NCBI GenBank assembly: GCA_963576565.1
Contig: OY755040.1
Location: 82,865,321-82,929,320 of the forward strand
Origin: Aspidapion aeneum
Taxonomy: Eukaryota; Arthropoda; Insecta; Coleoptera; Brentidae
Direction of reading: 5' to 3'
Length of the DNA stretch: 64,000 bases
The notes beneath the pieces were generated by a model that was given only the letters and a program-made list of their open reading frames with translations, ran no database searches and was not told the DNA's origin. Position numbers and translations under genes: made by a program. Shown in pieces: positions 53,890 to 64,000 of the stretch; position 1 is the stretch's first letter, and the number at the start of each line of letters is the position of its first letter.

Positions 53890-56571
53890 CTGTAAATGAA
53901 TATTATAATTAATAAAATGTTAAACAAGTTATTATGTATCCTCAATGTTGAATAGTATCCATAATAAAAACAAACAATAGAGACGTAAATACAAAGTAGA
54001 ACAAAAATCTAATGATACCAGGTAGTTGCTAATCGTTATTGTAAAAGTAGCTAGGTTAAGTACTGCAACTCCTTAGATGGTCGTTTAAAATATTTTAAAC
54101 ATATTAAAAAATATTAAGTATAAAGACAAAAAAATTTTACTGTTAACAGTCATATAAAAAATAAAATATCTTAGGTAAATGACATGTTAGGTTATATCAA
54201 CTATCTCTGAAGCGAATGGTCTCGCAAATATTTAACATACATAAACATAGGAATAGCACAACTATGTCACCCTGGAAAATACAACTAAAGCCACATCCTA
54301 AAATGAAAATTAAAGATTTATTTAAAAAACTGCAAAATAAATTAAATGAAAATATATGTCATTTAAAGTCAGGTAGTAAATATGAAGGCCCGATGAAGAC
54401 AACTAGTGTCGCAAGCAATATACTGTGACCGATCTGTTCAAAAAAAGACCACCAAAAAGTTTATTGTCACCGCTGTTTATAATATACTAAACAAAGATAA
54501 CCAAAAATGACGTCATTACAAATGGATATAATTTGAACTATTAGCGCCATTGTAAAAGTAGCTAGGTTAAGTACTGCAACTCCTTAGATGGTCGTTTAAA
54601 ATCTTTTAAACATATTAAAAATATTAAGTATAAAGACAAAAAAAATACTGGTAACAGTCGAATAAAAAATAAAATATCTTAGGTAAATGACATGTTAGGT
54701 TATATCAACTATCTTTGAAGCGAATGGTCTCGCAAATATTTAACATACAGAAACATAGGAATAGCACAACTATGTCATCCTGGAAAATACAACTAAAGCC
54801 ACATCCTAAAATGAAAATTAAAGATTTATAAATCAAACAAGTTTCATGGCTAATCGGGCAAAAAGGAGTTTTTTGTTTCCCTTATATTTTTCCGTGGGTA
54901 GCTTGAAAGCTTAACCTCACGGGGGTCCAAGATCTAATGGACACCTAATATCTTGGACCCCCGTGAGGTTAAGCTTTCAAGCTACCCACGGAAAAATATA
55001 AGGGAAACAAAAAACTCCTTTTTGCCCGATTAGCCATGAAACTTGTTTGATTTTTAAATTCACGGGTACGAAATTTCACGTTTATTAAAGATTTATTTAA
55101 AAAACTGCAAAATAAATTAAATGAAAATATACGATATGCCATTTAAAGTCAGGTAGTAAATATGAAGGCCCGATGCAGACAACTAGTGTCGCAAGCAATA
55201 TACTGTGACCGACCGGTTCAAAAAAAGACCACGTTTTCGTCTTATAAGGATTTACATGGGAAAAGTGAGCCAGTACCCGTATAGCCTATCTACTACTGAA
55301 TTCTGTAAAAAAAACTCTGTAAATGAATATTATAATTAATAAAATGTTAAACAAGTTATTATGTATCCTCAATTTTGAATGGTATCCATAATAAAAACAA
55401 AAAATAGAGACGTAAATACAAAGTAGAACAAAAATCTAATGATACCAGGTAGTTGCTATAGTCTAAATTATACGCATTTGTAATGACGTCACCAGGTGAG
55501 AAGAAAAAGTATGGCGTAGATATTTTTGCCAATCAATGTTTTTTGATTGACAATGACGGATACTTCACATAACCAATTACCTACCTATTTAAATCAAAGA
55601 CACTAATTTTTTTTTAAGGTTTATTGTCACCGCTGTTTATAATATACTAAACAAAGATAGCGAAAAATGACGTCATTACAAATGGGTATAATTTGAACTA
55701 TAAGCGCCATTGTAAAAGTAGCTAGGTTAAGTACTGCAACTCTTTAGATGGTCGTTTAAAATCTTTTAAACATATTAAGAAATATTAAGTATAAAGACAA
55801 AAAAATTTTTACTGTTAACAGTCAAATAAAAAATAAAATATCTTAGGTAAATGACATGTTAGGTTATATCAACTATCTCTGAAGCGAATGGTCTCGCAAA
55901 TATTTAACATATATAAAAATAGGAATAGCACCACTATGTCACCCTGGAAAATACAACTAAAGCCACAGCCTAAAATGAAAATTAAAAATTTATTTAAAAA
56001 ACTGCAAAATGAACTAAATGAAAATATACGATATGCCATTTAAAGTCAGGTAATAAATATGAAGGCCCGATGCAGACAACTAGTGTCGCAAGCAATATAC
56101 TGTGACCGACCGGTTAAAAAAAAGACCACGTTTTCGTCTTATGGGGATTTACATGGGAAAAGTGAGAACCCGTATAGCCTATAAAAACTCTGTAAATGAA
56201 TATTATAATTAATAAAATGGCAAACAAGTTATTATGTATCCTCAATTTTGAATGGTATCAATAATAAAAACAAACAATAGAGACGTAAATACAAAGTAGA
56301 ACAAAAATCTAATGATACCAGGTAGTTGCTATAGTCTAAATTATACGCATTTGTAATGACGTCACCAGGTGAGAAGAAAACGTATGGCGTAGATATTTTT
56401 GCAATCAATGTTTTTTGATTGACAGTGACGGATACTTTACATAACCAATTACCTACATATTTAAACCAAAGACACTAACTTTTTAAAAAAGTTTATTGTC
56501 ACCGCTGTTTATAATATACTAAACAAAGATAACCAAAAATGACGTCATTACAAATGGGTATAATTTGAACT
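53890..56571. repeat. Modular tandem repeat of about 870 bp, roughly three units
   Basis: The marker TGTAAATGAATATTATAATT recurs at about 53890, 55318 and 56190. AAAAGTAGCTAGGTTAAGTA recurs near 54041, 54553 and 55710. TTATTGTCACCGCTGTTTAT recurs near 54462, 55621 and 56493. The last spacing of the first marker gives about 872 bp. Units differ by presence or absence of blocks, and one is split by a palindromic insertion (54829-55083). Short frames inside are not conserved between copies, so it is non-coding. It resembles a satellite or an expanded non-autonomous element; the right end is cut by the LINE at 56572. Confidence 0.75.
54829..55083. mobile_element. Near-perfect palindrome (about 104-bp arms) inserted in the tandem repeat
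   Basis: The left arm from 54830 (AAATCAAACAAGTTTCATGG) is repeated inverted and essentially without mismatch up to 55053, around a 16-base centre near 54942. The 12-bp sequence ATTAAAGATTTA occurs directly on both sides (54817-54828 and 55084-55095), while other units have it once, so this is an insertion with target duplication. About 30 bases beyond the right arm lack a counterpart. No coding capacity. Confidence 0.8.
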
Positions 56572-58522
56572 AGTGGGTACGGGTAGGCCTCGTCAGATGT
56601 CTATCAGGGGAAATGAATCGACCCCTGCCCTCCGTGGATTCCAGGTACTCTCCGACCCGGAGAGTTAGCACCTGTATAGGGTCCCTTTCCCAGGGTTACG
56701 GGAGAAGACCACATCGGTATGAAAGACGGAGAGAATGGACCTCGGTACGGTGATCATAGCGTAGGTGGCAACCCTTTCTTTTAGGGATAGTATGAAAGAC
56801 TGCAGCTGTTGCCTTACAGTATGGCGTTGGCTCGTCAAAGGCTTAGAGGAGTAAAACCTTGATTAAAAATTCTGGCCCTCCAAGTAGGGGGTTGAGGCAT
56901 TAGACTGGTTCTCTAATACTTGTAAAACAAAGCAGTTACCAAAAAGCCTAAACAAAGCCTCGGAGCAATGAATGGAAACTCTCGAAGACGAAAAAAGCAA
57001 AGACAAAGGACTATGAATATAGCTACATGGAACGTACAGGGACTGAATCAAAAGTTGGACATTATTGCAACCGAAATGCAGAATTGTAAGATCGATATTA
57101 TTGCACTCACTGAGACAAAAAAGAAAGGAACAGGTACGAATAGTGTCGGTAATTTTGTCCATATATTCACTGGAGTCCCAAGAGAAACTAGAGCAGCCAG
57201 AGAGGTATCCTTGTTGATAAAGAAAAATCTAAAGAATAAAATTACAGACTACGATTGCATTAGTGAAAACATACTTCGAGTGAACATGAAGATGCTTGGA
57301 CATAATATAAGGATAATAGCAGTCTACGCACCATCAGATGACGAAAGAGTAGCTACAGAACAAATATCCTTTGATCAACTTGATGAGACTATCACAAAAA
57401 TCGGTAATACCAGAGAAATAATTATGCTTGGCGATTTTAATAGCCGAACTGGTAGGCAAACTTAGAGCAAAGTGATTTGGAGAGGAAGTAACAAATGATA
57501 ATGGCTTAAGACTGATGCAATTGTGTGAAACCCACAACCTAGAAATAAATAATGTTTTTTTTTTAACATAAGGATATTCATCGATATACCTGAATTCAGC
57601 CAACAAGAAATCTTAAATCAATTATTGATTATGGTATAGGTGGACAACACTCGCAATTAAAGTGGTATGATGTGCGAGCACTTCGTGGTGTTACCTGTGG
57701 ATCTGACCACCATCTGGTAAAAGCAAAAATATTATTCCCTTTAAGAAAAACAAATAAGGACGAAAGTATTAGAGAAAATGAAAACCTAGTCTAGAAATCG
57801 AAAGTACTCAAAGATTGTATCAGAACCGATTGGATGAAAAATTAATAAACACAAATCACTTATTTGAAGAGATTTATACAAACATAATAAAAAGCTTGAA
57901 GGAAGCAAGCAACGAAGCTGTTGGGTACCAAGATAATAGAAATAACAGGAAGATGTGGTGGACGGACAAAATACAGGAAATGGTCAGAGATAAAACGCAC
58001 ATACTTGAAATGGCTCAGTACTAAGGAGCAAAGAGACCTAGAAATCTACAGGGAAACCAGAAGACAGCTAAGAAATTTGATACGCACAGAAAAAAATGAA
58101 ATGTTCGAGCGCAAGTGCCACGACATAAACACACACGTAGGAGGTAGGCAGAGTTCTGAAGTATGGAAATTCATTTCTACAGTAAAAAACCCAACAAAAG
58201 AAAAAGTAAACATCCAGATAATCAAACCCGAACAATGGACAGAACACTACAAGAGACTGCTGCAGGAGACGAGACCCGAATATCTGGCAGCCTCTCCGAG
58301 AAGAGACATAGAAGTACATGGAGAGGAAGTAATCATCGATAAAGAAATGATAAAGAATAATATTAAAAAACTTAAATCCGGAAAAGCTAGCGGACCTGGG
58401 GAAATATATGCTGAAATGCTCAAATATGGATTAGAGAAACTACTCGAAAATCTCACATATATTATTAATCAATGCATAAACGGACATCCAGTACCTAATG
58501 ATTGGAAAATTGCATTTATATC
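56572..58522 (+). mobile_element. RTE-clade LINE copy 2, cut at its 3' side by BEL-2
   Basis: The 5' end AGTGGGTACGGGTAG is identical to that of copy 1, and the two remain closely similar throughout. The match ends at 58522 in mid-RT, exactly where the BEL-2 LTR begins. The remaining LINE portion would be expected beyond BEL-2, outside this window. Confidence 0.9.
56968..58522 (+). pseudogene. RTE LINE copy 2: endonuclease and RT N-terminus
   Basis: It starts MNGNSRRRKKQRQR with endonuclease motifs as in copy 1 (ATWNVQGLNQ, ALTETKKKG, IMLGDFNSRTG). A nonsense codon follows TGRQT at 57463-57465, where copy 1 has Gln, and a small deletion follows. The catalytic SDHHLVK remains readable near 57705. 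A second frame from about 57921 to 58520 holds the linker and RT start (KSGKASGPGEIYAEMLKYG, INGHPVPNDWKIAFIS). It is then interrupted by BEL-2. Confidence 0.85.
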
Positions 58523-59285
58523 TGCTTCGTCCCGGCGTTTAGTTTTAAGATATAAAATTTAGAGACATTTATCTAAATTAGAATGCTTTTTATTTTCTTT
58601 TTTTTGCTAGAGTTAGGCTAAAACTTTATACTTAAAGTTACTTTTATTTCTTGGTTTAAACTAATTTAGTTACTAAGATATGCCTTGCCTACAAAAAGGG
58701 TAAAGATTTGAATTTGTGCGGTGAATTATATGCTCAAGAATGCATTGACTTTACTTTATTATTTTTGCTTTTTTTTTCTACCTTGAGTATATCCATTTTC
58801 CATCCTTTTTTAATTTAAGTTTTCCCTAATTTTATACATACCTTTTTACTGCTGTATTGCTACATATATAGCAGTGCTCCAAAGTCCGTCTTGCTATACG
58901 GATCTCATGCGAATATTTGGGGTACTCTCCCTACCAGTGATATATATTGATCGCCAAGTGAAATCACATGCGTGTTTTTTAAGACCACGGTCGTGTATAA
59001 ACATTTTATGGATTGCTTTGATGTGCTACTGCTACTACTTTGATTGGAATTATTTGGATTCAACTGTGCAGTTGTCCATGTACCAAGTTCCTTTCATCCA
59101 AGGGTAAGTCAAAGTGTTTTTGAGCTGCGTTTCTTTACATTTTTTACTTATTCCCTATGCTACTATTCCTAACTAAGAACACAAAAGTGTAACCTAAGAG
59201 TGGGAACTATTGGACTGGAGATCCCTATTGCTACAGTTCGGTTGGTTTGTTGACTTTTTCATGCGAAAGACGTCTCGACCGACCA
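58523..59285 (+). repeat. BEL-2 putative 5' LTR
   Basis: It starts TGCTTCGTCCCGG at the break in the LINE and ends CGACCGACCA, five bases before the primer-binding site, as in BEL-1. The second LTR is not in the window, so the 3' boundary is inferred. Confidence 0.6.
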
Positions 59286-59290
59286 TTTTT

Positions 59291-59306
59291 TGGTCCTTCG
59301 AGCCGG
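59291..59306 (+). other. BEL-2 primer-binding site
   Basis: TGGTCCTTCGAGCCGG, nearly the same as in BEL-1 (TGGTCCTTCTAACCGG) and at the same distance from the LTR. Confidence 0.65.
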
Positions 59307-59812
59307 ATTTCCCGTTCTGCGTAATAGGTGCTCTCAGAGTTGCATAATTGTGTTTGAAGTTAGGACTTTACTTTGCGTCTTTTTGAGACAAGGCATATCT
59401 TAGGTTTTACATTTTATCTACGGTGTGTCTATTGTACGTTGCACGTACTAACTTGCATTGCATTTTTTTATTTGTGCAATATACAAATTGCATACAAATT
59501 TTGAAAAATTTATTTTTTTTCAAAATTAAAATTTATTGCGCTGTCGATGTATGTAAGGCTTGCGTTTCCTTGCATACCTACACAAATTCAGAAACTCTTA
59601 TCAGTTGCTAAATTTTTTGTGCATATTTATTAGCATTTATACTTTTTGCTAAAAACTTGCTGTTCTTTACTCAATATTTGCTAAAAGCCGCTGGCCTTTT
59701 AATATTGCTTTGAATCTTGGTTTACGAGGGAATTTGAAAAGTACTACGATATATTTTTTAAATTTGCTTCCCTTATTAACTATTGCTTTACTTTGCACTT
59801 TAACCTTTTAAA

Positions 59813-61037
59813 ATGGTAAACGATACCGAAAAAAAGGTAAGCTCGGCTAAGGCCTTGCGTCAAACTGCAATCAATCAGTTGAGTGTGCTTGAACACTATG
59901 CCAATCAGGCGAAAACAAATCCAGCTGCTCACACAAGGTTTAAAGTTAACTTTAAAAAACTTTCTTCTTGTTGTAAGAGCTTTGAAAAGCATCATAATGC
60001 TTTACTGATCTTGATTTCAGACGATTCTGAAGCTCTGGAAGCTCAGAATAAAATACAAAAAGATTTTTTGGATAGATGCGTAGAGGTTGAGGCTTTGCAC
60101 TATGATTTATTTGAGGTGGAGGCTGAAGAAATAAATCGAAGCCACAATGAGGTAAATAATCAAACAATTATTTTTCCGGAACCAGAATTTTCTCTTCCCA
60201 AAGTTAAATGTCCCTCCTTTTTCGGGCGATGTTGAGGAGTTTCCAAGCTTTATTGAGATTTACAATGCGGTTGTACATACGCGTAAGAGCTCGGACATTG
60301 AGAAGTTTAAATATTTACGTACGATTTTAAGAGGCCCTGCTTTAAATTTAATTAAAAATATACCTCTTGAAGGAAATAATTATTTACTTTGCTACGATAC
60401 GCTGATTTCCAGATATGACAATAAGCGCTTGCGTGCGGTTTCTTACTGGAAATCTATCGAAAACTCACCTCGGCTATCCAATGATGACGTTTTAGAATTG
60501 CGCAAAATGCTAGATACGTTCAAGGAAAACCTTGATTGCTTAAAAAATATGGGATATGCGTCCCATAGTTGGTGCTTTATTACTGCGAACATGCTTTTGG
60601 ATCGATTAGATCCCGAAACGCGTAAGTTATTTGAACAAAATCACGCTTCTAATTTAATGCCAAAATACGAAGATATTTACAAATTTTTAGAGCAACATTG
60701 CACGTCTCTTGAATCTTTATCTTTGTCTATGAAACAAAATAATGTTCAAAACTCACGACCAGGGAACTTCTCGAGATCCCCCCGTAATCCACGAAATAAA
60801 ACAGTTTTACTTGCAAACAGACAGTCACAAAAAACTCCAAATTCCAAACAAAACACGTGTTTCTACTGCAAAGCAAAAAATACACATCTGATTTTTAGCT
60901 GTGAATCTTTTTTAGTGAAACCAATTCAAGAACGCATTGATTTTATTAGAAATAATAAGGGATGCACCAACTGCATGGCTAGTTTTCATCAAGTAAACTC
61001 GTGCACTTCACAAAAAAGATGTAGATTTTATGCCTAA
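59813..61037 (+). pseudogene. BEL-2 gag, one frameshift
   Basis: The N-terminus MVNDTEKKVSSAKALRQ is helical and charged. The conserved BEL gag block begins SLPKVKCPSF, where one extra T in a T-run (about 60211-60216) throws the frame to a stop at 60235. The same protein continues in the next frame (EEFPSFIEIYNAVVHTR, LISRYDNKRLRAVSYWKSI, MLDTFKENLDCLKNMGY). The C-terminus has CFYCKAKNTHLIFSC and CTNCMASFHQVNSC knuckles and ends at 61037. The lesion is a single-base homopolymer change, so a sequencing error is possible. Confidence 0.85.
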
Positions 61038-64000
61038 AAAATAACTCCCCAGCTTCGGTGATTGCTTCTTCTTCTGTGACGTCTAGTGGATCACAAACTA
61101 ACCCCGTAGAAAATCAAATTACTGAAAATAAATCTATTCACGCGGGTACTGTGCTTGGCGACTATGACACGTTGCTTTGCACTGCTTTGCTGCACATCCG
61201 TGATGCATACGGAAATTGGCACGAAGTACGCGCCATCTTTGATAATGGCGCCATGTGCTCCTTTATAACGAAAAAATGTGCGAATGCACTCGGACTTCCT
61301 AAATCCAACATTTCGCTTAATGTAAACGGTTTAGGAGATATGTCTACTACGGCGCGCCATGCGGTGCATTGTAAAATTGCTGCCATCGATAATAAATCGA
61401 AAATTTTTAGTCTAGAACCTGTATTAATAGACCAAGTTTGCGATAAAATGCCAAGTGTATCTTTTAACCAAAATTCTTTGTACTACTTAACTGGTCTAAA
61501 ATTAGCTGATCCCAGTTGGTATAATCAAGCTGGAATTCAGCTTCTTATTGGCGCGGACCTTTATGGATCACTTTTAGAAGAAGGTAGACTTTATTTCGGT
61601 CCAGACACCCCCTCTTGTATTAATACAGTCTTCGGATGGACTTTGCTCGGAAAAATGCCTCTGCAAAATGCTGCTTTTGCATCAAAAAGTATTTCTACTT
61701 TTATGGCAACTATTTCCACTCCTGATTTAAATAATACCTTGCAAAAATTCTGGGAGTTGGAAGAGGTTCCTACGGTGGAGAAAAATTCACCTTCAGATAT
61801 TTTTTGCGAAAAATATTTTGAAAAAACTACTATACGCGATGTGGACGGTAAATACACCGTTTCGTTGCCTTTTAAAATCAATCCCGTTGATTTCGGCGAT
61901 ACCCGAACCCTTGCTTTGCGTCGGTTGTACTCGCTTGAAAAACGTTTACTAAATGATAAAAAATTATTTACTTCTTACTCACAAGTAATGCAAGAATACT
62001 TGGATATGGGTCACATGCGTGCAGTTTCACCCCCTAATAACTCAGAAATTCATGAATATTTTTATATTGCTCACCATGCGGTTATAAAAGAAAGCTCGAG
62101 TAGCACGCCTGTTCGTCTTGTCTTTGACGCATCGAGTCATTCTTTAAATAAGCCTAGCCTAAATCAAGCCCTTCACACGGGTCCTAAACTACAAGGAGAT
62201 TTAGTTAAAATTTTGCTTAATTTTCGGCTACATAAATATTGTTTTGTTAGCGATATTTCTAAAATGTACAGAATGATAAATGTGGAGGAAAATCAACATA
62301 AATACCAACGAATTTTATGGCGTTTTAATTCTGAAGAATCGGTGCAAGATTACGAATTAAAAACTTTGACTTTCGGGGTAAACTGTTCTCCATATTTAGC
62401 AATTCGAACCTTGCTTAAATTAGCCGATGATTATCAAGACTTACCGTTGGCTTCTGCGATTTTAAAGGACAGCGTCTATATAGACGACTGCGTAGTAAGT
62501 TGCAATGATTTGGATCAAATCATGCTTATGAAAAATCAATTAATTGAGTTATTAGGGCGAGGTGGATTTGAACTGAAAAAATGGGCATCAAACGAACCCA
62601 AATTGCTTGCAGACTTGCCTGCAACCCACATACAAACCAAAGACTTTTCTTTGGATCGAGAGGATGCAAACTCTCTAAAAATTTTAGGCTTGAGGTGGAA
62701 CCCTCAAAGTGATAACTTTTTTTATTCTTTTAATTATAATACAAAAATTTGCACTAAGCGTAATTTGCTTAGTACCCTTGCGAAATGCTTTGACCCTTTA
62801 GGTTTTCTTACACCGGTTACGTTTTTTGCAAAAAATTTAATCCAGTACTTATGGTTTATAAAGTTAGATTGGGATCAGTTAGCACCCCCGGAAATAATTT
62901 CCAAGTGGAAAAAATTCGAGGAAGAACTCAAATTATTTTCTGATTTTTATATCCCAAGAATGATTGATCTCTCTAATTTTCAATTTTGTCAAATTGTTGG
63001 ATTTAGCGATGCATCCGAGCGCGGTATGTGTGCGGCGGTTTATTTTCGTATTGTTTATCAAAACGGAGATATTAAAACGTATTTTGTGTGCGCAAAATCG
63101 AAACTCGCTCCCATAAAAAGAATCAGTATTCCCCGTTTGGAGCTCTGTGCGGCAGTTTTGCTAGCTAAACTCATTCAATTTATTCAAAATACTTTTGCTA
63201 ATAAAATTGCTTTTCAAAATACCATTGCTTTTACGGATAGTATGGTTGCGCTCCCTTGGATCAAAGGATCACCACATGCGTGGCGCACTTTTGTATCCAA
63301 CCGAGTCACATACATACAAGAAAAAATTCAGCCTTGCGATTGGAACCATGTTCCTTCTGAATTAAATGCCGCGGACCCCGGGTCACGTGGTCTATTGCCT
63401 GCAGATTTAATTAATTGTTCCCTTTGGTGGCAAGGACCCGAGTTCCTTTGTAAGCCACAAGAGACATGGGATTTTACTAAAAATAATATTACAACACCCA
63501 AAGAAGCTCTGAAAGAGGAGCGAAAATTGGTGTTTGCTGCAACAATTGAACCAAATTTTTTGGATTGTCTGCTTAACAAATTTTCAAATTTTTTGCGTTT
63601 AATTAGACTTGTTGCTTTTATACTACGTTTTATTCACAATCTTCGCGCGCGTAAATTTAATAATGAGAAAATTATTATTAATTCTACGTGGTTAATACAA
63701 TATGAGTTACAAAATGCAATATTTGTGCTTATAAAACACGTGCAAAATAAATATTTTCAAAACGAGATTTCTTTACTTGTCGATAATAAACCGTTGCCAA
63801 AGGTTTTTAGAAAATTAAATCCGTTTTTGGATCAAAATAATATTTTACGCATTGGCGGAAGATTATGCAATTCGGAATTAGATTATGACAAAAAATTTCC
63901 TATACTTTTACCCGGTGATTCTCAATTTACAAAGTTATTGATTGCGCATACTCACGAGAAACATATGCATACCGGCATAAACACGACTTTATTTTTACTT
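61025..64000 (+). CDS. BEL-2 Pol (protease-RT-RNase H-integrase start), open to window end
   Basis: I read an uninterrupted frame of about 990 codons from 61025 to the last base, lying in the -1 phase relative to gag. The protease region has AIFDNGAMCSFI at about 61230, with Asn where Ser/Thr is usual. IQLLIGADLYGSLL, FGWTLLGKM and LQKFWELEEV follow. RT: VRLVFDASSHSLNKPSLNQA, FVSDISKMYRMI (first Asp), FGVNCSPYLAIRTL and VYIDDCVVS (YIDD). Connection: LGLRWNPQSD and KCFDPLGFLTPV. RNase H: GFSDASERG, LELCAAVLLAKL and FTDSMVAL, with Asp, Glu and Asp present. The integrase zinc-binding start (RIGGRLCNS, HTHEKHMHTG) is reached at the end. A short insertion near 61029-61031 probably separates gag from pol. 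Confidence 0.88.
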   Translation, partial: MLCLKNNSPASVIASSSVTSSGSQTNPVENQITENKSIHAGTVLGDYDTLLCTALLHIRDAYGNWHEVRAIFDNGAMCSFITKKCANALGLPKSNISLNVNGLGDMSTTARHAVHCKIAAIDNKSKIFSLEPVLIDQVCDKMPSVSFNQNSLYYLTGLKLADPSWYNQAGIQLLIGADLYGSLLEEGRLYFGPDTPSCINTVFGWTLLGKMPLQNAAFASKSISTFMATISTPDLNNTLQKFWELEEVPTVEKNSPSDIFCEKYFEKTTIRDVDGKYTVSLPFKINPVDFGDTRTLALRRLYSLEKRLLNDKKLFTSYSQVMQEYLDMGHMRAVSPPNNSEIHEYFYIAHHAVIKESSSSTPVRLVFDASSHSLNKPSLNQALHTGPKLQGDLVKILLNFRLHKYCFVSDISKMYRMINVEENQHKYQRILWRFNSEESVQDYELKTLTFGVNCSPYLAIRTLLKLADDYQDLPLASAILKDSVYIDDCVVSCNDLDQIMLMKNQLIELLGRGGFELKKWASNEPKLLADLPATHIQTKDFSLDREDANSLKILGLRWNPQSDNFFYSFNYNTKICTKRNLLSTLAKCFDPLGFLTPVTFFAKNLIQYLWFIKLDWDQLAPPEIISKWKKFEEELKLFSDFYIPRMIDLSNFQFCQIVGFSDASERGMCAAVYFRIVYQNGDIKTYFVCAKSKLAPIKRISIPRLELCAAVLLAKLIQFIQNTFANKIAFQNTIAFTDSMVALPWIKGSPHAWRTFVSNRVTYIQEKIQPCDWNHVPSELNAADPGSRGLLPADLINCSLWWQGPEFLCKPQETWDFTKNNITTPKEALKEERKLVFAATIEPNFLDCLLNKFSNFLRLIRLVAFILRFIHNLRARKFNNEKIIINSTWLIQYELQNAIFVLIKHVQNKYFQNEISLLVDNKPLPKVFRKLNPFLDQNNILRIGGRLCNSELDYDKKFPILLPGDSQFTKLLIAHTHEKHMHTGINTTLFLL

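Larger units (their letters stand above)
58523..64000 (+). mobile_element. BEL/Pao LTR element BEL-2, runs off the window
   Basis: Inserted into LINE copy 2. A probable 5' LTR (58523-59285), primer-binding site, gag and a pol frame open to the last base are visible. The 3' part (integrase core, 3' LTR, target duplication) lies beyond 64000. Fewer lesions than BEL-1, so younger, and it must be younger than LINE copy 2. Confidence 0.9.

Overview
This window looks like AT-rich repetitive DNA from an arthropod, most likely an insect. I base that on the mix of element families (Penelope-like, RTE and CR1/Jockey-type LINEs, BEL/Pao and Gypsy LTR elements, a tRNA-derived SINE, hAT and TA-flanked MITEs), on a LINE ORF1 with a PHD finger, and on TATA/Inr core promoters. 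I see no bacterial-type operon and no recognisable housekeeping gene. Species cannot be fixed from the sequence. Nearly every coding stretch is a transposable element, most of them broken.

Layout. 0-2.7 kb: 3' part of a Penelope-like element with a GIY-YIG domain, abutting a GC-rich LINE ORF1-like gene and an RT scrap. 3.5-4.3 kb: remnant of an unidentified gene whose start codon lies just behind a consensus 5'-UTR intron. 4.9-7.9 kb: GC-rich repeat, LINE scrap, SINE, dead RTE LINE split by a hAT MITE with an 8-bp target duplication, and a hammerhead-ribozyme-like motif. 7,989-18,996: BEL/Pao element BEL-1 on the minus strand, with 406-407 bp LTRs and 5-bp target duplications. It is split by an RTE LINE (12,771-16,100) and by a 2.5-kb segment with an env-like reading frame. 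20.0-22.6 kb: two foldback elements, then a 1.4-kb array saturated with ACGT palindromes, then a TATA/Inr pair. 23.4-34.8 kb: three LINE remnants, one interrupted by a cluster of a long-TIR MITE. 34.9-36.7 kb: a TIR element with GGGTGTCCC ends and a minisatellite.

37,109-53,625: Gypsy-2, a decayed minus-strand Gypsy element with about 1.55-kb LTRs and 4-bp target duplications. A much younger element, Gypsy-1 (37,513-44,783), sits inside its left LTR. The Gypsy-1 LTRs differ at one position in 405 bp, and its leader carries a copy of the same MITE. 53.9-56.6 kb: about three modular copies of an ~870-bp tandem repeat, one carrying an almost perfect 104-bp-arm palindrome. 56,572-58,522: a second copy of the RTE LINE, cut by BEL-2, a plus-strand BEL/Pao element. 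The BEL-2 pol frame stays open to the end of the window.

The main value of the region is its insertion record: several target-site duplications, shared families and nesting relations can be read directly. The most unusual signals are the ACGT array, the hammerhead-like motif, the palindromes, the env-like segment in BEL-1, and the overlapping gag/pol frames of Gypsy-1. I found no convincing new multi-gene system.
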